Shown: positions 34,899 to 46,000 of the stretch, piece by piece
How positions within the stretch are numbered: position 1 is the first letter of the stretch
Layout of the letters: every line of letters starts with the position of its first letter
Program-made: the position numbers and the translations under genes
From: Kondoa malvinella
Taxonomy: Eukaryota; Basidiomycota; Agaricostilbomycetes; Agaricostilbales; Kondoaceae
DNA length: 64,000 nucleotides
Assembly (NCBI GenBank): GCA_039545315.1
Contig: BCIM01000001.1
Coordinates: 1,399,255-1,463,254, forward strand
Direction: 5' to 3'
Notes under the pieces: model-generated
Told to the model about the DNA's origin: nothing
The model's input: only the letters and a program-made list of their open reading frames with translations
Databases searched by the model: none

Positions 34899-36325
34899 AT
34901 GCCTCAGAGCAACCCACCCGTGCTGCAACATCCAGTCCCACGTAAATCTGCTCTGTCGCGAGAAATGATGGCCATGTCCTGACAACTGGCGCGATGATAG
35001 AGCATCCAGTACAACCTCAGTACTTTGCACACTCCCCTCCTCCGCCTTCAGAACAAGCGCCTGCAAAGAAAGCGTTGAATCAAGATTATCAGCGCTTCTC
35101 TTCTCCTTCTGTACCTGCAGGTCCCCCACAGCAACAGCAACAGCAATATTACCAACAGCAGCAGCAGTTCAATGGTCCTGCTCAGCCGCAACCGCAAACT
35201 TCAGCTTATGGACAGCCGAACCCGAACGCGCCTTGGGCTGCAGCGGCAGGTCAAATGTGGAACGCTGCTCAATCTGGAGCTGGACCAGATTTGACTGCTC
35301 AAATGGGCGTGCAATTCGGTAGGAGCGCTGTTGCAGCTGGTACAGATTATGTAGAAAAGAACGTCGGTCCTCTCTTCCATTTGTGAGGTCTCTTTGCTGA
35401 AGGAAGTCTATAGTTCATGAGGCATCTACCTATTAATCATCTACGGCATTCCTTCAATGTCTCGAATCTCTATGTCCTGAAAAAGCTACAGATGGTCCTG
35501 TTCCCTTGGAGGCATGTGCGTGAAAAGTCATCAGAATGGTTTGTCCATTTTCAAAACGGTGCTCGTACAGAAACCTTGGTCTCGATTAGTGAAGCGATCT
35601 GAAACTTCAGGTCAAGCAGAAGGTTATCGTCCACCACGAGAAGACGTCAATTCGCCTGATCTTTACATCCCTAGTGTGTCTTACTCCATGAACGCGTATA
35701 TACAATCTACTGATGCATGTTGTAAAGCAATGGCACTAGTAACCTACATCCTTCTAGCAGGGGTAGTAGCAGGTTCACAATCCCGATTCGACCCTGAACT
35801 TTTGGGACGAGCTGCTTCTCGAGCATTAGCTATTGTGTTCCTTGAATTCTTGACCATCAAAATGGGTACTTATTTCCTAAGTATTGGCGGTGAAGGAACA
35901 GTAGTTGATTTGGTTGCTTATTCGGGGTATAAGTTTGTCGGGTGCGTTCGATTGATGCATTTTCGGCGTTAGCTGATTATTCGTCGTTCGTTTGTACAGA
36001 ATCATCGTCACCCTTGTTGGTGGCTTGATGGGATTGAGAGGTTGGATGTATTGGACTACCTTCGTCTACGTCTTTCTAGGGAATTTCTTCTTCCTGGTTC
36101 GTCCCTTGAGCGAAGTTAGCTACTGAAGCTTACTTCGCCCGATCCATCGAACAGCTTCGGTCACTACGCTATGTCGTCTTGCCTGATCCAGCAATCAACA
36201 ATGCCTTCAACCCAACTTCAACAGCTGCAGTAACCCATTCTCAACGAAGCAATCGGCTCAAGTTCTTGTTCGGCATCGCGACCATACAGAGTTTGAGCAT
36301 GTGCTATTTGGTATATGGGGCCTAG
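34899..36325 (+). CDS. YIF1: Yip1-interacting factor, ER-Golgi COPII vesicle protein
   Basis: Integral membrane protein that works with Yip1 in ER-to-Golgi transport. It starts MPQSNPPVLQHPVP and continues HPVQPQYFAHSPPPP, followed by a Gln-rich stretch (QQQQQQYYQQQQQF). The conserved core is MWNAAQSGAGPDLTAQMGVQ, FGRSAVAAGTDYVEKNVGPL, then HSFNVSNLYVLKKLQMVLFP and DLYIPSVSYSMNAY. The C-terminal half has five hydrophobic segments (e.g. MALVTYILLAGVVAGS, FLEFLTIKMGTYFLSI, TTFVYVFLGNFFFL). Last residues are LSMCYLVYGA. Five introns inferred. Neighbouring AP-1 beta adaptin is also secretory but unlinked in function. Confidence 0.9.
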
Positions 36326-36508
36326 ACATCATTGCAATAGAAAAGCACATTGATTCGCACAGTTCAGACAACGCCGATGACAATGCAAGATAGAAACCCG
36401 GGAACAAACTATCTTACAACCTAATCCTATACACCCACAACTCACATCTGAACTTCCAGTACCTTAGTCAATTCGTGTATATAAAGCCGGTACGTCGCAA
36501 AGGTTGAA

Positions 36509-38069
36509 TCAACGAGAACCAGGTAGACCGAGGAAGCGGCGAGTGTGTGATTTCTGCTTTGCTGCTAGTTTGGCTTTGAGCTCGTTCTCTTGTACGCTCA
36601 TGACGTTGTCTAAAAAGCGGAGGATGAAGCGGGAGATGATCTGCCCTTAAGTTCAGCCGACAGACAGAAGAGAGTCCAAGGAGAACGCACATTCGGCATG
36701 CAGAGGGATAAAAAGTGAGGACCTGTGCAAGAGATATCAGCATCATCACTTTTGTGCGGAGTAGGCCAGCTAGTTCACCTCCGTGGATCGGATGGAGAGA
36801 GATATGAGCTACTGCAACGTCAATGAGACTGTTGCTACAGATCAATATGAGAAGGGCTGACCATTGCACAGCTTTTCCTGTAACATCTCTACAGATTCGA
36901 AGCTTGCTGCGCGATCTTCTGTGCCATGAAGGAGGAGAACAGGACAAGTGACTTCTTCCAGTAGACGATCGGGCATAGGTTGCCGAGTCATCAATGGGTT
37001 CAGCAGCTCAATGACTTCTTCGGCTGTATGACCTGGTCCATAACGCTCGACGAATTCTAGTATACTCATCAGCAGAAGTCTCTCCGATTCGGGAGTATGC
37101 GCACTTTTGCCATATGCAGCCTTTTGGTCAGCATTGGTGTGATCGCCTTGCCAGACAGTAGAGATGACGCGCAGAACGTCAGGTGAAAAGTTGCCACTCT
37201 ACTAGCTTGTAAGCGTCATTCTCTGTAGAGGGCAAGAAGCAGACCATGTCGCCTTGACCCTTGTTCTCCAGCATGAGATTCTGGACCTTTTGATAGACTG
37301 CCTTCGTCTCCGGTGACCTACAATACCTTCAGTTGAGTCTTCTAGCGCAAAGAAAGTAGCTCACTCGACACCGAAAAGAGGTGAGCATAGAACTAGAGAC
37401 TTGACCAGTTCAGGGCGTACTAGAACACCAACAATCAGCCGCGCTCTCTTAGATCAATATGACACTCACGGATACTGACATATAGACCAACAGTAGTTCC
37501 GCAGAAGCTCTCGCCATAGATGTGCATGGCTGGAAGCTTTAATTTCCCCCAAGCCTGTACGCTATCAGAAAAAGACCAAAAGAACGGACCAACAGACTTA
37601 CCTCAAGCAAACACCTCGCTTTCCTCTCGAGCGTCACATCTACACCAAACATCAGCGCGAGGCAAATCAAGGAGAAAGGACGACTGACCAAGCATAGGCG
37701 TAGCCAAAGTCTTGCCATGCGCACGCGCATCGAAACTTACGAGGTTGTATTTATTGGTGAATCTTGGGTCTTTAAACTGAGCTGCGAAATAGCTCTGTGC
37801 TGGTATAAGCTTTTGACTGTTCGATCAGAGGAAGGACTGACGGAATCGGTTGTTCCAGGGTGAAGGAAGAGGACAGTCTCTTTTGCTGGATCTAGAGTTT
37901 CCCCATCTCTGTTTCAACTGATCAGAAATGATTAGAGTGGGAACGCAGATTGCTCACGGTGAAGAAACGGTATAGTAGAATCGCATATCGCTTAAAAAAG
38001 ATTACTCAGTGTTCGGACGGTTCGGGAAAGCATGTCAACTTACGAAGAGGTCAATTGACAGTAAGGCAT
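36509..38069 (-). CDS. alpha/beta hydrolase
   Basis: Serine hydrolase fold. Proposed start MPYCQLTSSDMRFYYT; then DGETLDPAKETVLFLHPGTT, KYNLVSFDARAHGKTLATPM, the nucleophile elbow AMHIYGESFCGTTVGLYVSI (G-E-S-F-C), the acid VLLLHGTEDRAASFESVEM, and the histidine HISLHPIHGGPHFLSL. The C-terminus is KQKSHTRRFLGLPGSR. About 330 residues, several introns. It belongs to the broad hydrolase family whose oxyanion strand reads LHPG. The exact substrate is not readable from the sequence. The 5' leader up to about 38350 is strongly pyrimidine-rich on this strand, so the chosen start is the first good ATG after it. Confidence 0.82.
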
Positions 38070-38686
38070 CTTGAGCGACTGTTTTCCTCAGAGAAAGTGA
38101 AAAACGGATAAGGTGGAGAAGAGGGATCAAGAGAGGAAAAAAGAAGGCGCAAACTGCACAGACGACAATGCCGAAGCGAGCGAGCGAGAGGTTCGAGCGG
38201 ATCGAGTAAAGACTCCGGAAACACACTCAAGAATTTGATCGCGTGTGAATCAAGGTCCTTGCTGTAACACTGTCGCAGTGCTCTGTCTTGTACCGCTTGT
38301 AGAGCTCTATAGCGTCCAAACAAACAAGGTCGAGACAGAGCTGACACTAGCAGCGAGGTGGAGGATTGAAGCTTTGGTTAGGCAAGCGTGTTTCTACGCC
38401 GCAAAGATGGAAGCAGTCCGTGCAGCATGCGGCGTAAATAAGGCTTAGGCCTCTACAAGCGTGTTGCAATTTAAGATGCATGTAACAGGAGACTCATTGA
38501 GAGCAAGGGCACAGTGCATTGATCAAGAAGAGATGAGAGTAAGCGAACAGTTAAGCGGACGGTCAGGCCATCAAGCGAGAAATGGAGACGCGAAGAGCGA
38601 GAAAGCAGCAAGCGAGACTAATTGAGCAGACAGAGCTTTGTATCGTGCGCCTACATGACGGTTCTGCTCCAAGCCAGAATTCGCTC
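38070..38686. promoter_or_regulatory. divergent intergenic region
   Basis: 617 bp between the hydrolase (minus) and the small membrane protein/URA6 pair (plus). CT-rich on the minus strand near 38070-38200. Open frames seen here are not supported. Confidence 0.45.
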
Positions 38687-38899
38687 ATGCCAAAATCACC
38701 ACCCAAGTCGACACCCAATCCTCTCCTGTTGTATGTTACACGCCTACACACTTCCAGGCAGCTCATGCTCTCCCTTGTGTGTAGCGTCGGCGTCGTTGTA
38801 GCAGCTTTCTTTGGCTTTAAATATATTTCCCACTCTCAAGCAGAAGCGCGCAACAAACGAGTCATACCTGAAGAACGCAAAGCTTACAGACAGTATTGA
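38687..38899 (+). CDS. 52-residue single-pass membrane protein
   Basis: One intron (donor GTATGT after CTG-TT, acceptor GTGTAG) joins MPKSPPKSTPNPLLF to VGVVVAAFFGFKYISHS, AEARNKRVIPEERKAYRQY. One transmembrane helix (VGVVVAAFFGF) is followed by a basic C-terminal tail. The stop codon is only 6 nt before the ATG of URA6 on the same strand. It resembles small mitochondrial or ER single-pass proteins, but I cannot name a family. The intron and clean frame support it as a real gene. Confidence 0.62.
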   Translation: MPKSPPKSTPNPLLLYVTRLHTSRQLMLSLVCSVGVVVAAFFGFKYISHSQAEARNKRVIPEERKAYRQY

Positions 38900-38905
38900 A
38901 TCAGC

Positions 38906-39897
38906 ATGGCGCCAGCTACTTTGTCTGAGAAGCCAATCTTTGATCCTGCCAAAGTGCTGGTCATATTCGTTTTGGGCGGTCCTGGAGCTGGTAGGTCGCG
39001 TACTCCTCTTGTGTGTATGCATGCTTAGGGCACACATCAGGAAAGGGCACACAATGCGAGAATCTAGTCAAGGAGTTTTCGTTTGTTCATCTGTCAGGTA
39101 AGCGAATTAGCCAGTAGCTTGGTACTCTCCTCACTCGAAGTACAGCCGGCGATCTACTACGGGCTGAACAAGAACGTGATGGGTCAGTCCTCTGATCTGG
39201 AAGCTTTTTGAAGCTTGCTGAGTCACGAGATTTGACAGATCTGAATATGGTGCGCTTATTCGCGAACACATCAAAGAAGGCATTATCGTACCTATGGAAG
39301 TCACTATCAAGCTACTAGAGAACGCTATGCAACCAGTCTGTACTACTGCATTTGCTCAATGCCGAGCTGAGCAGCAGGGGGAACAAACAGGCGGTCGATC
39401 AAGGGAAAAAGCGTTTCCTAATTGATGGTTTCCCACGTAAAATGGATCAAGCCATCAAATTTGATGAATCTGTACGGGTTTCATCTTCCCTCTCGTGCTG
39501 CGCGACTGACTGCTGATTCGACAGGTCTGCCCTTCTTCACTCGTCCTCTACCTCACATGTACGGAAGAAATCATGCTCGGTCGTCTATTAGAACGAGGCA
39601 AGACTTCAGGTCGGGCAGATGATAACACCGAGTCTATCGTCAAGCGCTTTAGTCGGTCCCTTCCTCTCGTTCCAAGGATTTGTCTGATTCTTGTCACACA
39701 GGAACATTCGTGGAAACTTCCATGCCTGTCATAGATTATTACAAGAAGAAGAATCTCGTCCTAGAGGCAGACAGCACTCAGAGCAAAGAGGAGGTCTATA
39801 AGCAGCGTAAGTCCCGCTTTGTGTTTATCTGCGCGTCATTTCAAACTCTACCATAGTCTCGGAGCCCATCAAACGATTGGTAGAAGAGAAGCAGTAG
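38906..39897 (+). CDS. URA6: UMP/CMP kinase
   Basis: Phosphorylates UMP (and CMP) with ATP. The product starts [20 protein letters not shown] and has the P-loop [20 protein letters not shown], then [77 protein letters not shown] (LID), [13 protein letters not shown] and [16 protein letters not shown]. It ends L-V-E-E-K-Q. Seven introns. Complete nucleotide-kinase domain of about 220 residues. Confidence 0.93.
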
Positions 39898-40006
39898 AGA
39901 AGGTGTAGAACTATGCATTCGGAGCTCGGCTTCTGTTCTTTGATGACATCTCGGGCGTCCTTGCCTTGTTTGATCCTTGACCTCCAACCGTGACTACGCT
40001 GCAAAC

Positions 40007-41150
40007 ATGACGAATGCTACTATGCAGAAATTAAAGGACAAGATGCACATTGGGCATTCCGACAAGGATAAGACAGCCAAAGGTCAGGATTGGCGTCGAC
40101 TTGTGCTTTCGGGCATTCAGATGATCATTGCATTGACAGACGACACGCCTGCCTCGGCGTCCAAGGAAGCACCAGAACCTCTCTCCAACACTGCACCAGA
40201 TGTCCCATCAAAGGACGCTGAAATTGTCCCTATCGGCGTCACTTCCAATATCGGTAATGAAAGTACTGGCCAAGAAGCGACAATGGGCAATGAGTCGCTT
40301 GACTCCATTCCCGGTGATATACCTGCTCCACCGCCCCATATAGCTCAAAGGCTGGAGGAACACCGAGAACAGGTCAGTGCTCTGATAGCTGTTGATAGGG
40401 CGTGCTGATAAGGACTGTAGCATTCGAAAGAGTACGCGGATGACTGGATGTACTGGTATACAGCTCATCTTTGCTCCGAGCACAGGTTGACTAAAGAAGC
40501 TATCGAAGCTGATCTAGCCGAGCACGAGAGACGCAAGGTCCGTCTTTCGCTTCTCTTGATCTCTCGGGATCTTGAATGAGTGCGGTCTGACAGGCGCAGT
40601 ATCAAGAGACGCACCATCTCCCACCTCAATTCGACGCTTCCAAGACTAGCACGGACGCGAAAGTCGAGTCTATGCTGCCACAAGCTAATCAACCTGGTAT
40701 TGCTGATCACGAGAAGCAATTCGCTCAGCAGTGAGTTGTCTCTCCGGTCAGCCAGATATGGCTAAACGCTTGAGACGCTTCACAGTCACACGAAAGCGGA
40801 CGTCGAGGCTGATATGAAGGAACATGAAGCTCGTCGACAAGCTATCTGTTCGTTCCTTTCCTTTCGCAGTGCTCAGTACTCACATCATCTTCAGTGAACG
40901 CAAAGAGCGATGCTGCAGGCCGAGAAGGTTTGTTTCAGCGCCCTTTTCACAGATCTCGCTAAAGATGTTTGGACTAATAGTCCTCGAGGCGAAGAAGAAG
41001 GCCGAGGAGCACAACGATGGTGCTGGTGTTGCTGATGGGCGAGATGCGCCTGAACAGCCTGGCATGCTTGACTAGTGCGTTCACTGGATGTCTTTGCACT
41101 CGTACTGATTTTCTTGCGATAGCATCAAGAAGACTGTCGGCCTGTCATAA
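40007..41150 (+). CDS. hypothetical acidic, helical protein with internal repeats
   Basis: Six introns join MTNATMQKLKDKMHIGHSDK, WRRLVLSGIQMIIALTDDTP, a Pro/Glu/Ser-rich linker, HSKEYADDWMYWYTAHLCSE, HRLTKEAIEADLAEHERRK, THHLPPQFDASKTSTDAK, HTKADVEADMKEHEARRQAI, LEAKKKAEEHNDGAGV and the end DYIKKTVGLS. Two similar helical blocks (TKEAIEADLAEHERRK and TKADVEADMKEHEARR) suggest an internal repeat. About 260 residues, no membrane segment. I do not recognise the family. Confidence 0.6.
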
Positions 41151-41270
41151 TCTATCCTTGAAGCGCTAAGGAATGTTTCGAAGTGATTTCTGTATTGGTA
41201 TATCCTCTGTATTGGTCTATCCCAAGCCGTCTATTATGGATACTCAAAATCAATGTAACGACTGCCTTTT

Positions 41271-42746
41271 CTACTTTTGACGTTTGTAGACCTGTATAAC
41301 ACATGAGATCAGGCAGCGGAACAGTACAAGCGTGCGCACCTTGTTCAAGAAAGTAGTGTAGACGTCCTTCTTGACGCCCGTCGATTCATCCACCGCATCA
41401 ATTAACGCCGTTAACTTTTTGTGACTTTCCGCCTCGTACTTTTCAAACCTCCCAGCGATATCTAACTCCCTAAACACCTCTTTGACCTTCTTTTCGCATT
41501 CCGCATCCTTCCTTCCATAATTCTCATCCAGCACTTTCCTCTGTTCACTCGACGCATTCTGCAGCGCAACATTGATGTTCCAACTGCACTTGTTGTCAAA
41601 GATATCAGTACCAATCTTGCCCAACACGCTTGGGTCGCCATAACAGTCCAAGTAGTCGTCTTGAATTTGAAAGTATTCTCCCATAGGCACGAGAATGTCT
41701 AAGGCGCGCGTGTAGGCAGCTTCGTCTTGGATGCCGTACATTCTGAATGCTAATGCTACGGGGAGGTAGAAAGAGTAGAAGGCGGTTTTGTAGACCACGA
41801 TCAGGTGGTGTCTTGTGCGAGGGTGAGTGAAAGTTAATCAACGCGAGGGAAGGATACTTACTTTTCCAGAGAAAACTTGCTCAAGTCGACAGAATCTTCT
41901 GGGGCAGTAATCAAGTCGATCAATTGGCCAAGCTCTGTTTGGTAGGTGACCTGTAGGGCAAACAACGAAGACATCAGCGATGAGCTGAAGACCCGTTCAC
42001 TCGCCTACATCATGGAACAGCTCTAGTAGATCCACGTAGTAAGGCTCTTTCCGGAAATGCTTCTTGAGCAGGAAGTAGATAGCGCCTTCGAGCATGAAAG
42101 AATCGTTGATAGCAATGTTGCCAACACCTTCCTGTTCGGCGCCCTTGGCTGAGCGTTGTCCACGCACATCAAAAATCAACACGGACCACTCTGTACCAGC
42201 ATGGCTGTCCTCTCCGTGTTATTGATTGGTCCATCATGTCATCCGCGACCAAGAAGTAGGCTTGTAGCTACAATAACTTAGCTCCATCTGGCTAGAACTA
42301 GTAGCGGCCTCACCAGCTCGATGCACCAACCGAGAATAGCAGCCTTCATGTATTCCGAATCGGTCAATGCGGATCCTTTGAGGATTTCCATAGTATCCAC
42401 AACAGACATGCCTCTGTTCAGCTTGCCTGTCCCTTGTATAAGCTCTTAGGCCCTCTTCTGTAGTCGTGCAGCGTACCTCCAGGCGTGTTGGTGTCCAGAT
42501 TCTAGCGAACAAGAGATCAACAAACTGTCATGCAGACTCTGCAGCTACTGACCCTTTTGAACCAATCACGAGCTTCTCCAGGCATTTTAATTTCTTCCAA
42601 GTGTTGCAGGATCTCATCACGAATTTGAGGCCAGACCGTGAGAAACTTTCGCCAAATCTTTGCATGAGCTCTATAGTCCTGCGACGGCTATGTTCCTAAT
42701 AGCTCACTTGGTGCCTGCGGTCCTTCTTTGCGTCTGCAGAAGCCAT
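41271..42746 (-). CDS. ERG20: farnesyl pyrophosphate synthase
   Basis: Makes GPP and FPP for sterols, ubiquinone, dolichol and prenylation. Starts [40 protein letters not shown], then [33 protein letters not shown] (first DDxxD), [60 protein letters not shown] (second DDxxD), [17 protein letters not shown], and ends VYKRQK. The residue before DDMMD is Ala in VADDMMD. Intron 1 is about 62 nt if the acceptor GAAAG is used, giving the expected RRHQFLTV. Complete, around 350 residues. Confidence 0.95.
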
Positions 42747-43045
42747 TGTTGTTTTAATGCAGTGTTATCAAAAAGCAAGTCGCGCTAGGTGCTCGTCGAA
42801 AACAAGGTTGAGACGCTGGGCATAGTCCAGCGTAACAAGAGTCCGTTCGGGTAGATACTATGCTTGGTAATCCCTCTGAATGTCATACAATGAATTGAAT
42901 TGTCCGTGTGCAGATTTGTCCGTTTTGGCGAGATGATCACATTCGTGTGAAGATTTGTCCGTTTTGGCGAAATTAGATTCTCTTGCCAATTTGCATGCCC
43001 ACGCGAACCTGATATGAATATTGAGAACAAGGCGAGCAGGCTCGA
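42747..43045. other. intergenic region with a direct repeat
   Basis: Between ERG20 and the 3' end of PSD2. Contains a tandem pair of 30-nt copies (42905-42934 and 42944-42973, two mismatches). Confidence 0.7.
42905..42973. repeat. two 30-nt direct repeats, 39-bp period
   Basis: The core AGATTTGTCCGTTTTGGCGA occurs identically at 42912-42931 and 42951-42970; the flanking CGTGTG and the AT beyond the core also match, so the repeat is about 30 nt with two mismatches. It lies roughly 160-230 bp upstream of the ERG20 start, so it may be a regulatory duplication. Confidence 0.8.
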
Positions 43046-46000
43046 TCAGGCAAGTCTAACCAAGGTCTCGATGGCGCGGTTGCTATTCTCCACCAGGTCG
43101 GCGTCGAAGCGAACTGTATTGGGCAGGAAGCAGCAGACGACCGTGGATCCTCCCTGTAACAAAAGATGAGCTGATCGATAATGCTGTCGAAAGGTTGGTC
43201 CTACAAATGCAAAGTAGCTATACGCAATCGATCAGCTGAGCACTAGTAAGTGGAGGGCGCGACATACCCGACTTCATCAGCTCGGTTGACATGTTGACCT
43301 TCTTCGACAGTTCGGTTGATAGATCCAACCAACCTGTATAGTCTATGAGCCAAATGCAAAGGCAGGCAACAAGAGAACTTACATGGCGCCTACCCACACA
43401 TTGAAGACTCTTCCAAAGTCGTCGGAATCGATGGGCACAATTTCGCGGGCATTGAGACCGTAAATGTCTGTGAAGCAACCACTCTGAGAACACGCAAGCC
43501 GTATTGACAGAAATTCACTCACCCATACGTGAGCGCACAGCTATTGGATTGACAGTGTAGACTATTCAAGCACAGTCAGAAGAAGTTCAGCCTTGAAGAA
43601 TGAAATACAAGGCTGAAAAATGAAATACTTACATTCGCCGGGAATCATGGTACACTTGCCAATGACACCTTCGACAGGTGCATGCATCCTATGATAATCA
43701 CACGGAGCTAAACGGAAGATGGCGATTGAACCACCTTCGTACTTCTCAGATTCGTGAGCGTATGCCGGCCCGAGCAAATGTTTGAGCGAAAAGTCGGTGC
43801 CTTTGATCCAGATCCTCGTAGCGTCATTGACTGTAGGAAAGACCATCATGCGGCAGCTATGCAGAGGGTCAGTAAATCTAGGGAAGCGAAGAAGGAAGAA
43901 TGGCGACTCACTCTGCGCTGCTGACCAGTGTCTTGTTGTCTCCCGGATTGGCTGCAGGCCGCGCGCCCGGCTTTAGCTTACGATAGAAAAATTGGTTGAA
44001 GGTCTCTGCAGCACGTCTCAGGCAACTTGGATGGGCAGAAATGTCCGACAAACTTACTAAAGCTTTCGAGAGGATCCAGCACTTCGCCCATGTCAAGACT
44101 ATGGAAAGCGATGAAGGGTAGGATCTCTGCAGCTGACTCTTCGGAGTCGTACTTGATGCCTTGCTTTAATGTCATTGACTTGAACAATTTCTTGATTCTT
44201 TGACTCTCAGCGACACCGGTCATGCTGCGGGTTCTGGTCAGTGACAGTCGATGAAGGATCAGGGTACTACACACCCTCGATAGCCAAGTCTGATACCTAA
44301 GCGGACATAGACCTGCATCTTCTCTTCTTGCAGTTGGCCAGTCAATCGATTTTGTACCAGGATGTTCGAGCTGTCTGCACCAAGCTGGTACACACCCTTC
44401 GTGACTGTGGAACGTTTCCACATCTCAGCTACTGCAAAAGCAGCAGAATTCTGGAAAAGACCCACCGCGAGAAACGAGTTTACCCAACCACTTGCGATGG
44501 GCTTGACTTGAAGTGACGAAATTGCTGACCATCAAACTGTCGAACTTGGTCCAATCTTGACTAGCACAGACAGCCAGATGCGTAATGATGTCTACTTCAG
44601 ACTTGCGACCCATTCTTGGCTTATGACAAAGTGGACAAGTCTTGATGCTGATGACTCGCTCTTCTTCCTCCGCAATAGCGTCTGCCTCATCTTCGGTGTT
44701 GTTCTCAGATGTAGTTGGAGCTGCATCGGGAGCTGGGCCAACAGGCACGTCTTTCGACCCTTCAAGCGCTAGACCAGATGGAACAGCAGCTGTGATCGTC
44801 GGTACAACACCTCCTTTCTTCGAAGGACCCGCTCCAGTGAAACCGAGACCACCTTTGTTGTCTTGTAATGAGGCCGCCGGTGTCGCATACCCAGATTGAG
44901 GTGCAGACGATGGAGCCGTTGTTGCAGCACCTTCCGCGCGTTCCGAATGCTTTTGCACTTCATGTTCAAGACAAGCAACGACTTGATCCATCGTCAAAGC
45001 ATCGGAAGTAGACTTGTCGTGTCGATGAAAGAAGCTGTCGATAGTCTTCCTGCTTAAAGTAGATCCGAGCGAATCAAGCATAGCGAAAAGCTGGATGTCA
45101 GTAAAAGAGCCAGACTCGTCCGTGTCGAACTGCTTCGAGTACTGACGCCAGAATTGCTGGCGAAGAGCAGCATAGGGGATGAACTTGGCTCGGACGGTAA
45201 GTTCAGGATGTTTGCTCTTCTCTTGTTCTAGCGGCTTGCCCATTTCGATCGGTAGCTTCATATCGGTAAAGTCGCTGTGCAGAAAGCCATCCTTGTCGGT
45301 CGTGTAGAGACCATCTTCACGAGCCTTTGGTGCTTCTTTCATCAGACCAGCGAGATCGAAGCGGGTGTCGCCAACGTGATCGCTGTACAAAAGGAAATTT
45401 CACAACGGTTTGTCTTAAGGAAAAACCAGCTCACTTGCTACTAGCCTTGTCCCAATCATAAAGCGAGAATTGGACATTGTAGGCCTCTTCATGCTTGCGA
45501 ACATGGAAGAACAGCTTCTCATCAAAGACCGGATCTACTTATCTATCAGTATACTCTAGTCTTGTATTCATCGAACTCACTCAGATCGTGCCTGATGACC
45601 CTAGTCCTAAACACCTTTTGCCCAAAACTAACAATAACAAACGGGTCCATATCAAAGCTGACCCTAGCGACATTCTTCCATCGAGGTAGGTTTTTTGCAT
45701 TCTTGACTTCCAAGAAACAAATGCCGAGAATATCATTGCCGCTCAAAGAGTAAGATTTGCTCTCTTCCCGTCTCCTACGACCCATTCGCTTTTTAGATCT
45801 CTTGCCTGTTCTCTTTGGTTGAGTAGCTACATCAGCTTCTGAACCTTCTCCCGCTAAATCACCAGACGATTTCTTTGCCTTTCGAATCTTGCCAAATCGT
45901 TTCTTCTTTTTGGAAGGATCTTCATCCAATTGTAGGTCTGAAGTAGAAGAAGAATTGACGTCCGAAGTCATAGATAGGGAAGACATGGTAGTGACTGATT

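Noticed and set aside
42679..42707. 29-nt ultrashort intron in ERG20
   Set aside because: A later acceptor (GAAAG) gives a normal intron of about 62 nt and the family-like RRHQFLTVWPQ, so no ultrashort intron is needed.
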